Assembly: GCA_964613745.1 (NCBI GenBank)
Contig: CAZTJA010000133.1
Coordinates: 1-6,812 of the forward strand
Source of the DNA: CAZTJA01 sp964613745
Lineage (GTDB): Bacteria > Desulfobacterota > Desulfomonilia > Desulfomonilales > Desulfomonilaceae
DNA: 6,812 nt
Direction of reading: 5' to 3'
Positions 1 to 6,144 of this stretch are shown piece after piece. The position numbers and the translations under genes were made by a program. The notes beneath the pieces are model-generated. The model searched no databases. It was not told the origin of the DNA and saw only the letters and a list, made by a program, of their open reading frames with translations. Within the stretch, counting starts at the first letter, position 1. Each line of letters starts with the position of its first letter.

Positions 1-392
1 ACTCCGGCCATGATGATGTCCGGCGGCGGGGAGATTCTTGAGGCAGGAACCGTGATGACTTTGGCGACCGAGTCAACGATGAATCCGGTGATGTTGTCGT
101 CAATCTCAACCACCAAAATTCGAGTTCCGGGTTTTGTCCCGTCGGGTTTGCTGGATCTCATTCGCAGGCGTTTTCTCAAATCAAGAACGGGAATGATGTT
201 TCCCCGCAGATTTATTACACCTTCAACAAAGTCAGGAGCATTCGGAATTTCCGTAATGTTCGACATCATAATAATTTCCTGCACCACCAATATCTCAACG
301 CCGAAACGCTCGTTGCCGACGGTGAAGCTGATCATCTGCACGTATTTTTCAGGCTCGGGCAAGGCTCTTTTTGTCTGCTCTCTTCGAGTCAT
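1..392 (-). CDS. cheW: CheW-family chemotaxis coupling protein (C-terminus cut by window edge)
   Basis: CheW is a cytoplasmic SH3-like adaptor that links chemoreceptors to the CheA kinase. The visible 130 residues read through almost the whole domain. An N-terminal beta strand (about 18-35, ISFTVGNERFGVEI) is followed by VQEII at 38-42, the hallmark VINLRGNIIPVLDLR segment at 59-73, and a strand-rich half with RILVVEIDDNITGFIVD at 91-107. Arg63 in NLRG is the usual conserved arginine of the family. Full CheW proteins are about 150-170 residues, so perhaps 20-40 residues lie beyond base 1. The ATG at 392-390 is preceded by a perfect AAGGAG (398-403) at 5-base spacing, so the start is secure. 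It is the third gene of the run DUF4388-CheB-CheW, 33 bases after the CheB-like gene, and is probably cotranscribed. It could also serve a non-flagellar chemosensory pathway; no CheA or receptor is visible to decide. Confidence 0.93.
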   Translation of the reverse strand, partial: MTRREQTKRALPEPEKYVQMISFTVGNERFGVEILVVQEIIMMSNITEIPNAPDFVEGVINLRGNIIPVLDLRKRLRMRSSKPDGTKPGTRILVVEIDDNITGFIVDSVAKVITVPASRISPPPDIIMAG

Positions 393-425
393 TTTTTCTC
401 CTTGTGAACGATGGTGCAGTTATAT

Positions 426-2222
426 TCATGTTTGTGACAAAACATCTTCAAGCATTTCTATTACGTTTTCATTCGTAAATCTGTAATCGACGAGATCTAA
501 GGATATGGCATGATTGATCATACTTGGATTGACGGTCAAATCGGGTTCCTGGGCCATGATGACGGCTTCTATTTGTTTTGCGGAACGCAACCCTGCCAGT
601 CCGTTTTCATCGTTTCCGGAAAGCAGTACAACAACCATTCGTTTCCCAACAACACGCGATGCAGAGCTGAGAAAATGATCCGCAACTTTTCCGGGAAGAT
701 CAGATACAATCTCGAAAAAGAGGTTTCCATTTTCGCGACGAATTTCGAGCGGGACGGATGCGGGATGGAGATAACAGGTCGATTCCAGAAGCGGGGCTCC
801 ATCTTCCAGAGGCTTGACTCTAATTACACTCCTCCTGTCCAAGTAATCCACAAAGGCGCCGATTGCCTCCTGTTGCATATCGTGAATAACCAAAACCCCT
901 GCCCGGGTGGGGACGGGAAGCATGGTAATAAGCTTGATCAATTCAATGCATGCCCCGGTTGAAGAGCACATAACAATCAATGAATCAGCCGGTTTGCTAT
1001 TTATTGCAATCTTTGCCGACGATTTGAGGGGAGAGGGTATTTTTATTCTCTTGATTCGGTCGAACTTGATCTTGCACGCCTCTTTAATCCGATGAACCAA
1101 ATCATTTGCCCTACCGTCAATTCTCCAATTGTTCTGGGGCTTTCGCAAGAAATCGATGCCGCCGAGACAAAGTAGGTCAAAAGGATTTGCTCCGACTCCA
1201 CCCACAAACCCACTCAGAATGACTACAGGACAAGGACTGCGGATCATAATGTGCATCAAAGTGGTGCTGCCCTTCATAACGGGCATGTCCCAGTCCAAAA
1301 GAATAAGATCGGGTCGAAGGTCCTCTATCTTGGACAGAGCCTCCTGCCCGTTTACCGCATAACCGGCGACTGTGATTCCTGGGTCTGATTGTAATATCTC
1401 CTGAACGATTTTACGGATGAAACGTGAATCATCCACAATCATGATGCGTTTTGCTGAAATTTCTGTAGTTTCTCCCGTGCCGGCAACCGGTACGGAAACT
1501 GAACCAAGTCTAGGACCTGAACCTAGGGCATGTCGTATCTCGTCTTTTTGTCTCATGCCTTCCATGAGAAGGCTCTGCCAATCCATAAAAAGGGTTTGTT
1601 CCGGGAGTGTGAGTACTATCTGCGACAAAAACTCTCCCGATTCCCAGCTCAGTATTTCATAAAATGCTTCAACTCCGGACAGATCATCAATCTCCGCGTG
1701 AGTGATCCCGCCGTCGTGCACGTAAATTGAGCCCCATCTTGCATGGTCTCTTACTCTCAGAAGAGTGCTTTCTTTTCGATAACAGAGCATTTGCAGCACG
1801 TCTTCCAATCTCATCGCCACCAGCTTGCCGGAAAAGGATTGATGGGGTTGGAGCATGCTCAAAATAAGATTCGCAAAGGCTGCTTCCGAATAAGGTTTGA
1901 CAATGAAGTTTGTACAGCCCAATTGCAGGGCTTCAACTTGATCTTCCTTGCATGCCGGATCCGCAACTAGAACAACTTGAACCAGCGGATTGGAAAATTT
2001 TAAAATTCTGAGTAGATCCAATCCGTCAAACTGTTCATTATTTTCGTGTGAACAGATGATTATGTGTGTTGGAGTTTGCTGTAGAAATGAGGGAGCTTCA
2101 GGTGTGGAAGATACGGAACTTAGGGATATACCGACACCGATTTCGGCCAGGTGCTCTTCGAGTCCTGCTGAAATGGTCTTGTCTTTCTCAACAACAAGAA
2201 TCCGGCGTTCCGTATAATTCAT
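426..2222 (-). CDS. cheB: CheB-like protein: receiver-like / DUF4388 / receiver / methylesterase-like
   Basis: A 598-residue cytoplasmic signalling protein with four parts. Residues 6-124 form a receiver-like fold (RILVVEKD at 7-14, KP at 109-110), but the phospho-acceptor site reads CSHE (57-60) with no Asp, and the usual Thr/Ser position is Val86. Residues about 131-225 are a DUF4388 (PATAN) domain (GSIYVHDGGITHAE at 164-177, GVEAFYEILSW at 183-193). Residues 258-380 are a complete receiver: Asp264/Asp265, acceptor Asp310 in LLDWDMP, Ser337, Lys361-Pro362. Residues about 412-596 match the CheB methylesterase, which normally removes methyl groups from receptors using Ser-His-Asp. The nucleophile motif is present (SSTGA, Ser421). 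The His site aligns with Asp448, with His447 next to it, and the catalytic Asp site aligns with Asn540. Ordinary CheB is about 350 residues with one receiver, so this is a much enlarged version. The ATG at 2222 has only a weak GAGAAGAG upstream. It lies 30 bases after the DUF4388 gene and 33 before cheW. Methylesterase activity is doubtful. Confidence 0.9.
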   Translation of the reverse strand: MNYTERRILVVEKDKTISAGLEEHLAEIGVGISLSSVSSTPEAPSFLQQTPTHIIICSHENNEQFDGLDLLRILKFSNPLVQVVLVADPACKEDQVEALQLGCTNFIVKPYSEAAFANLILSMLQPHQSFSGKLVAMRLEDVLQMLCYRKESTLLRVRDHARWGSIYVHDGGITHAEIDDLSGVEAFYEILSWESGEFLSQIVLTLPEQTLFMDWQSLLMEGMRQKDEIRHALGSGPRLGSVSVPVAGTGETTEISAKRIMIVDDSRFIRKIVQEILQSDPGITVAGYAVNGQEALSKIEDLRPDLILLDWDMPVMKGSTTLMHIMIRSPCPVVILSGFVGGVGANPFDLLCLGGIDFLRKPQNNWRIDGRANDLVHRIKEACKIKFDRIKRIKIPSPLKSSAKIAINSKPADSLIVMCSSTGACIELIKLITMLPVPTRAGVLVIHDMQQEAIGAFVDYLDRRSVIRVKPLEDGAPLLESTCYLHPASVPLEIRRENGNLFFEIVSDLPGKVADHFLSSASRVVGKRMVVVLLSGNDENGLAGLRSAKQIEAVIMAQEPDLTVNPSMINHAISLDLVDYRFTNENVIEMLEDVLSQT

Positions 2223-2252
2223 GCTCTTCTCAACAAAGACACTGTAATTGAA

Positions 2253-2669
2253 TCACTCCAGCGATTTCATCAGATTCAACAATGCTGAAGTGGGAACTCT
2301 AATATTCGTCTCAGGAATGTTATCGAAGCTCGAATCAAAATGGGCTGCATTTTTCCATGACAAAATCTGAAAAAACGCTTCATCGCCCGTTGCATCACTC
2401 GTTTGAGCGTGAAAAATTTCGCCTTCTTTGATGAAAACGGTTCCCGAAACACTTCCTCTATTCACAGTGATTTTTCGGGCTTCCCCGCTCAGGACGATCA
2501 ACCTTATCGTGGTTTTCAAGTCGTAATTTGAAAAATCGATAACCTCGGAGACGTCGGAGGGACAATCCGGGTCCGAGTTTGCTCCGGACGATACAGGTTT
2601 TGATTTTCGATTTAGAGATGACAACCTAAGATCAATCCTTGCCCTCGGATGAGAACACACGAGTTCCAT
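2253..2669 (-). CDS. Small DUF4388 (PATAN) domain protein
   Basis: A 138-residue soluble protein. Residues 1-40 are polar and low in recognisable structure (basic, then Ser/Pro/Asp-rich). Residues about 42-138 form a DUF4388 domain: ITVNRGSVSGTVFIKEGEI at 67-85, HAQ at 87-89, GDEAFFQILSW at 95-105, and a helical end (TSALLNLMKSLE). The pattern G-x-V/I-x-(4)-G-x-I-x-H-A...G-x-E-A-F-x-x-I-L-S-W is shared with residues 164-193 of the adjacent CheB-like protein, so the two are visible relatives. DUF4388 domains are common in signalling proteins of Deltaproteobacteria and are generally taken to be protein-interaction modules; no enzymatic residues are known. It is probably the first gene of the operon reading into the CheB-like gene and cheW. 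The ATG at 2669 has no strong ribosome site (ACGAAG nearby), so the true start may be a few codons further in; a GTG codon follows at position 4. Confidence 0.82.
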   Translation of the reverse strand: MELVCSHPRARIDLRLSSLNRKSKPVSSGANSDPDCPSDVSEVIDFSNYDLKTTIRLIVLSGEARKITVNRGSVSGTVFIKEGEIFHAQTSDATGDEAFFQILSWKNAAHFDSSFDNIPETNIRVPTSALLNLMKSLE

Positions 2670-2811
2670 ACTTCGTAAGAACTACAAGGAGCAATATGGC
2701 TAACCTTACGTGGAACGACAATAAGCACCGCAACGTAATGTTAGTCCGGGATTACTCCCTATTTCCCAAAAAGATCAATAAACTTAATATTAGAGAATGT
2801 TTTGCTGCGGG

Positions 2812-2840
2812 ATTATAGCATGTCAAACGCGAAGAAGCAA
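2812..2840 (-). promoter_or_regulatory. Candidate sigma-70 promoter with extended -10 for the DUF4388-cheB-cheW operon
   Basis: On the minus strand a perfect TATAAT (2817-2812) is preceded by TGC (2820-2818), giving an extended -10. At 17-base spacing there is TTGCTT (2840-2835), a moderate -35 match. A perfect TTGACA (2826-2821) also sits just 3 bases before the TATAAT, too close to act with it. Predicted start near 2805 would leave a leader of about 135 bases before the ATG at 2669. It lies in the only sizeable gap between the LptF gene and the signalling operon, which fits separate transcription of the two. Confidence 0.5.
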
Positions 2841-2882
2841 TGAAAGACTCGTATTTTCTTAGAGATATAGATCTGATTTGAA

Positions 2883-4118
2883 TTAATTGCCGGATTCGGA
2901 AACCTTCGACTTCCATCCGGACATACCCATTTTCCTAAAATAAACAGAAAAATCGGCCATTATCTCCGGTAATCGTTCGCGTCTTACCAAGTTGATGAGA
3001 TAGGCGGAACCGACGAAGAAAAACAGGGCGGGTAAAGGCAGAACCAATTCGGGCGGTAAGAATACCGATCTCGCTGCTCTCTCGACGCTCAAAGTAAACG
3101 CGTAATAAACGAAGACACCGATTAGCCCTAGCGATACATTGTTTAACCGGCTTTTTCCAATATTTACCATGCCGATTGGAAACGCAAAAATGGCTAACGC
3201 AAGGCAAGCGGCTGGATGGATGAATCTTTGAGTAATTATTATGGATGCCATCGTCTGAACTTTTCTAAAAAACTCCAACGTTTTCGGATCCTCAATTTTC
3301 CCCGATTGCACGACGGCTTCTCGTGATCGTTCTCGTATTTCGGTAATCGACATTTCTTCAAAGGACTTAGACGGCTTCTCCACGCCGGACAATGTTATAG
3401 GAAATCTAAACACGTATGTTTCAAATGAGAGCGTTCCTGTTGTATCCCCCATCTTATTCTCTTTGATTATTGTTCCTTGGCGTAGATCGAGCACGAGATC
3501 TTTACCTTCCGGGTCGGATTGAGCCTTTCCCTTTGCGGCAAGAATCGTCTTGACGTCATCCGGATCAGATGACTCCTTGATAAATACACGGTGAAGGACT
3601 CCCGATCCAGGCTCAATATGATCAACGTAAACCATTAAGTTTTTGAGAGAGTCAAAGAATACTTTCTCCTCAATTCCTGCATCTATTCGTTTCGTGGCTG
3701 CTTCGAATATCAATTGTTTTCCCGTGGATATTCCTTTTGGAATAAGGACCAGAGTGCAATAGATGCTTACAGCGAATCCGATTAGCCCAAGGAAAATTAC
3801 AGGAGGTAACAGCTTTAAAACGGAAATACCTGCGGATTTCATTGCAGCTATTTCGTTATCCTGGGACATGCGTCCCAAACCCAAGAGAATTCCTATCATA
3901 ATCGATAAAGGCAGCACGCTGACGAGCGTGGAAGGAAGGGCAGAAACTAGAACCTGAAATAAAATTACGGTGATTCCCGCTCCTGCTTCCATTCCCTTCT
4001 GCAGAAGAGGCAAAAATCCTGCAATTAGGCCTGCCGCCATGAAGATGAGAAAAGAAAAGACAAAAGCTGAAAATATTTCACGAAAAATATATCTAGTCAG
4101 GATAGAAGAACAAATCAC
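2883..4118 (-). CDS. lptF: LptF/LptG-family (YjgP/YjgQ) lipopolysaccharide export permease
   Basis: An inner-membrane subunit of the Lpt machine. With LptG and the LptB ATPase it extracts lipopolysaccharide from the inner membrane and passes it to the LptC-LptA bridge. In the 411-residue form the N-terminus has the family opening LTRYIFREIFSAF (7-19), then three membrane segments at about 18-36, 52-81 and 102-127. Between the second and third is the cytoplasmic coupling motif GRMSQDNEIAAMKSAGIS (82-99), which resembles LptF (SDSEI type) more than LptG. A periplasmic beta-rich domain spans about 130-290. Three further segments follow at about 302-318, 328-345 and 356-378, with a basic cytoplasmic tail. 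Size is slightly above the usual 360-390. The frame opens at a TTG (4130), but GAGG there abuts the codon, so I prefer the GTG at 4118 (GGGG six bases upstream); the start is uncertain. No LptG partner is next to it, and the gene downstream has its own promoter. Confidence 0.87.
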   Translation of the reverse strand: MICSSILTRYIFREIFSAFVFSFLIFMAAGLIAGFLPLLQKGMEAGAGITVILFQVLVSALPSTLVSVLPLSIMIGILLGLGRMSQDNEIAAMKSAGISVLKLLPPVIFLGLIGFAVSIYCTLVLIPKGISTGKQLIFEAATKRIDAGIEEKVFFDSLKNLMVYVDHIEPGSGVLHRVFIKESSDPDDVKTILAAKGKAQSDPEGKDLVLDLRQGTIIKENKMGDTTGTLSFETYVFRFPITLSGVEKPSKSFEEMSITEIRERSREAVVQSGKIEDPKTLEFFRKVQTMASIIITQRFIHPAACLALAIFAFPIGMVNIGKSRLNNVSLGLIGVFVYYAFTLSVERAARSVFLPPELVLPLPALFFFVGSAYLINLVRRERLPEIMADFSVYFRKMGMSGWKSKVSESGN

Positions 4119-4183
4119 CCGGCGCCCCAACCTCGTTCAACTTGGTTGCCGGATAAAAGCGGGAAGGAAAGTACAGACTTAAT

Positions 4184-4384
4184 TCAACACAATTCCGTAT
4201 CGTGTGCCTGCATTCGGGAATTGAGCGATTCCCGAAACACCATAGTGTCCGCGTGGTCCGGCCCGACAAAAGTATTCAGGAAATCATAAGCTTTTTCTTT
4301 CCAGAATTTCAATGCGGTTTCATCGAACTCAGTATCAATTACGTACCATCCAGCCTCAACGAGCGCATCAAACTGTTTAATCAT
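4184..4384 (-). CDS. Hypothetical 66-residue protein
   Basis: I do not recognise this gene. The chosen ATG (4384) gives 66 residues with AAGGG (4392-4396) at 7-base spacing. The frame extends upstream to a GTG at 4474, but that start would overlap the end of the amphi-Trp gene and put a strong hairpin inside the coding region, so it is less likely. The protein is soluble and mostly acidic, with an aromatic-rich centre: AGWYVIDTEF at 11-20 and LKFWKEKAYDFLNTFVGPDH at 25-44, probably an amphipathic helix. There is no signal peptide or membrane segment, and one Cys at the last position. It sits between the amphi-Trp gene and the LptF gene, about 65 bases before the latter, and may be cotranscribed with either. 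A short W-x(6-8)-FL-x(2)-F-x-GP helix like this is seen in front of other domains in larger proteins, so a truncated relic is possible. Confidence 0.5.
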   Translation of the reverse strand: MIKQFDALVEAGWYVIDTEFDETALKFWKEKAYDFLNTFVGPDHADTMVFRESLNSRMQAHDTELC

Positions 4385-4390
4385 GACATT

Positions 4391-4396
4391 ACCCTT
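4391..4396 (-). promoter_or_regulatory. Ribosome binding site deciding the start of the 66-residue gene
   Basis: AAGGGT on the minus strand lies about 7 bases before the ATG at 4384. It comes after the 8-bp hairpin, so translation can begin without unwinding that structure. This favours the short form over the GTG at 4474. Confidence 0.45.
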
Positions 4397-4422
4397 GCCG
4401 TTGATCAATTGGTTGAACGGAA

Positions 4423-4445
4423 GGCACCCACCTGAAATGGGTGCC
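4423..4445 (-). promoter_or_regulatory. Perfect 8-bp intercistronic hairpin (no U-tract)
   Basis: GGCACCCA (4423-4430) and TGGGTGCC (4438-4445) form a perfect 8-bp GC-rich stem with a 7-base loop. It begins 6 bases after the stop codon of the amphi-Trp gene and ends about 38 bases before the ATG of the 66-residue gene. Neither strand has a run of T after it, so a normal intrinsic terminator is unlikely. A role in protecting the 3' end of the upstream message, in partial termination, or in RNA processing is inferred from its place. Confidence 0.5.
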
Positions 4446-4451
4446 GTGTTA

Positions 4452-5123
4452 TCAATTGGAAGATTGGGTTTCACCTACTTCGATTCCGGCACTACGTTCA
4501 GTGGCATGACCGTACTCACTAAATGCGGATTCCGGCTGAATGCCGTGATGCTTTAAGTCATCATCCTGGTCATCAAATCGGTGCTCCAACGGAGTAACCG
4601 CAGGAGATGATGAGTCCCCGGTAACGTGGAGCTTCTCCACTTCATCAGTGGGAGAATTAAACATATGATCAGGGGACATTACCGCGCTATCGGACTGATC
4701 CTTTGAGCCCGCAACTGAAGACTCTCCGCTTTCATCATCATGTTCCATGGAATCGGATAGTTGTTCGGACATACGGGAGACTAATTCGTCATGTTCCATA
4801 TCCGAATCTTTGGCCACCATAGCTGGGTTCAGTTCGTGTTTTTCGTTAGTTGTTGAGTCGTGAGCGGCAAAACGTACATCTATATCATCGTGTGATACGA
4901 GATCATCTTTCCATTCCATCTCAATTGAAAATTTCTTTTTGCCGTTTTTGACCTTAGCTTCTATTTCGACTTCGGCCGCTCCTCCTAGTTCAAATTCGAC
5001 ATGATGGTCTTGATATTCAGCCATCAGCTTACCCGATTTTATACTCTCCAAAAGTCCTTCAAATATATGAACCAATTTGTCCGTCGAAGCTGTTCCTTCA
5101 GCTTTAAATTTGTCTTTGCTCAT
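4452..5123 (-). CDS. Amphi-Trp domain protein with long acidic tail
   Basis: A 223-residue soluble protein. Residues 1-75 match the amphi-Trp domain: a helix (STDKLVHIFEGLLESIKSGK, 13-32), then alternating beta strands (VEFELGGAAEVEIEAKV, 42-58) and the closing FSIEMEW ending at Trp71, the feature that names the family. Function of the domain is not established; it occurs as small stand-alone proteins in many bacteria and archaea. Residues 76-223 are a low-complexity tail rich in Asp, Glu, Ser and His with no Cys, predicted disordered. It carries imperfect internal repeats: DSDMEHDE (106-113) against SDSMEHDDE (123-131), and SPDHMF (150-155) against TPLEHRF (177-183). The start ATG at 5123 has GGAGG at 5-base spacing; an upstream GTG (5147) adds 8 residues but has no such site. 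Neighbours are an ankyrin protein upstream and a 66-residue unknown downstream. Family members are usually near 70-100 residues, so the tail is the odd part. Confidence 0.75.
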   Translation of the reverse strand: MSKDKFKAEGTASTDKLVHIFEGLLESIKSGKLMAEYQDHHVEFELGGAAEVEIEAKVKNGKKKFSIEMEWKDDLVSHDDIDVRFAAHDSTTNEKHELNPAMVAKDSDMEHDELVSRMSEQLSDSMEHDDESGESSVAGSKDQSDSAVMSPDHMFNSPTDEVEKLHVTGDSSSPAVTPLEHRFDDQDDDLKHHGIQPESAFSEYGHATERSAGIEVGETQSSN

Positions 5124-5128
5124 TCTTG

Positions 5129-5133
5129 CCTCC
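5129..5133 (-). promoter_or_regulatory. Ribosome binding site deciding the amphi-Trp gene start
   Basis: GGAGG on the minus strand, 5 bases before the ATG at 5123. This is one of the best Shine-Dalgarno matches in the window and rules in favour of this ATG over the upstream GTG at 5147. Confidence 0.7.
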
Positions 5134-5200
5134 GAGTTTGTTACCAATTCACAACCATATTAATTATCTTCGATGGTATCTATTTAGAGATCACATCGGC

Positions 5201-5220
5201 AAAAATGATTCCCCATCATT
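5201..5220 (-). terminator. Weak terminator-like hairpin after the ankyrin gene
   Basis: On the minus strand AATGAT (5220-5215), loop GGGGA, ATCATT (5209-5204), then three more T. The stem can be extended by a G-T wobble and an A-T pair. It begins 9 bases after the ankyrin stop codon. The stem is AT-rich and the T-run short, so termination would be partial at best; the amphi-Trp gene could still be reached by readthrough. Confidence 0.35.
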
Positions 5221-5229
5221 CTCATCTGT

Positions 5230-6144
5230 TCATTTTTTTGGGGAGAAATCGCCATCTCCGTATACAAAATTTCTGTTCTGACTGATCCGTTTGAGAAAAA
5301 GAGTTCTTAAGACTGCATTCTTTTGAGCTGCGTAAGCAACAAAGAAAGCATTGAACCCTCGAAAATTTCGAGAATTCACGTCTACACCCGCTTCGAGCAA
5401 GAGGTGAATGATTTCACGATGTCCGGCGCCCGAAGCAGCCAATAACGGAGAATAACCTCTCCTAGACTCGTAGTTGATGTCGGCTCCGGCGGAAATGAGA
5501 TGCTCGGCAACTTCCACATGATTTCTGAAACAGGCCCAAATGAGCGGAGTGTTGTCTTCTTTATCCGGAAGATCAGCGTGAGCACCGGCTTCCAGCAACT
5601 GCTTCACAACTGCCGTATGTCCCTTGAAAGCTGCCCAGAATATGGCGCTTCTTCCATCGGCATCCTGATGGTCGACATCACTTCCCGAATCAATCAATAA
5701 TTGCAGCGCTTCTAAACGCCCCTCGCGTGCTGCTTCCAGCAGCGGGATGAACCCGCGCTTATCGGCCTTGGTAACGTCGCACTTCGAGTCGATTAACTCT
5801 TTTATGACATCAATGTGATTCTCACGAGCCGCGATCATAAGAGGTGTGCCGCCCACTCGCGTTGTTGAATTGGGATTAGCGCCTCTATCGAGCAGAACCT
5901 TTACAATTTCTAAATTGCCGCCTAAACAAGCCATCGTTAGAGGCGAGGAACCGAACACGCCGTCTCGAGCATTCACATCAATTCCTAAATCGAGGAGACA
6001 TTCCACGGTATCAATTTCCCCCAGGAGACATGCCTCCATTAATTCCAGGGATCCGCGCTCTTTGGAATCCGAATGCACGTAAGGATTTTCACTGCGCAGA
6101 AGCTGTTTGTCGGATTCTTGTTGAAGAATGGTTTCGTACATCAT
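5230..6144 (-). CDS. Ankyrin repeat protein
   Basis: A 304-residue protein that is almost entirely ankyrin repeats, helix-turn-helix units that stack into a protein-binding surface. After a polar 30-residue leader, seven repeats of about 33 residues start near 31, 65, 99, 131, 164, 197 and 230. An eighth, degenerate capping repeat starts at 263. Typical signatures are visible: SPLTMACLGGNLEIVKVLLD (67-86), TPLMIAA at 100, SAIFWAAFKGHTAVVKQLLE (166-185), and the GA/GVDVN turns at 219-224 and 253-257. The leader has no signal peptide and no membrane segment is present, so it should act in the cytoplasm, probably as a scaffold or inhibitor of a partner I cannot name. The last 20 residues are basic and outside the repeats. 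Two adjacent ATG codons (6144, 6141) follow a GGGGA; the second has the better spacing (5 bases). A weak hairpin follows the stop, then the amphi-Trp gene 106 bases on. Confidence 0.9.
   Translation of the reverse strand: MMYETILQQESDKQLLRSENPYVHSDSKERGSLELMEACLLGEIDTVECLLDLGIDVNARDGVFGSSPLTMACLGGNLEIVKVLLDRGANPNSTTRVGGTPLMIAARENHIDVIKELIDSKCDVTKADKRGFIPLLEAAREGRLEALQLLIDSGSDVDHQDADGRSAIFWAAFKGHTAVVKQLLEAGAHADLPDKEDNTPLIWACFRNHVEVAEHLISAGADINYESRRGYSPLLAASGAGHREIIHLLLEAGVDVNSRNFRGFNAFFVAYAAQKNAVLRTLFLKRISQNRNFVYGDGDFSPKK

Noticed and set aside
510..962. Plus-strand 150-codon frame inside the CheB-like gene
   Set aside because: It is fully antisense to a gene with clear domain motifs, and its translation shows no domain signal.
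2819..2882. Terminator after the LptF gene
   Set aside because: Only a 4-bp stem (AGAT/ATCT) and no T-run could be found on the minus strand.
4385..4474. GTG at 4474 as start of a 96-residue version of the small unknown protein
   Set aside because: It overlaps the amphi-Trp gene end, has no properly spaced ribosome site, and would place the perfect 8-bp hairpin inside the coding region; the internal ATG at 4384 has AAGGG at good spacing.
5124..5229. Separate promoter for the amphi-Trp gene (GATAAT in the gap, minus strand)
   Set aside because: GATAAT is a fair -10 but nothing resembling a -35 lies 16-18 bases upstream and there is no TG extension.
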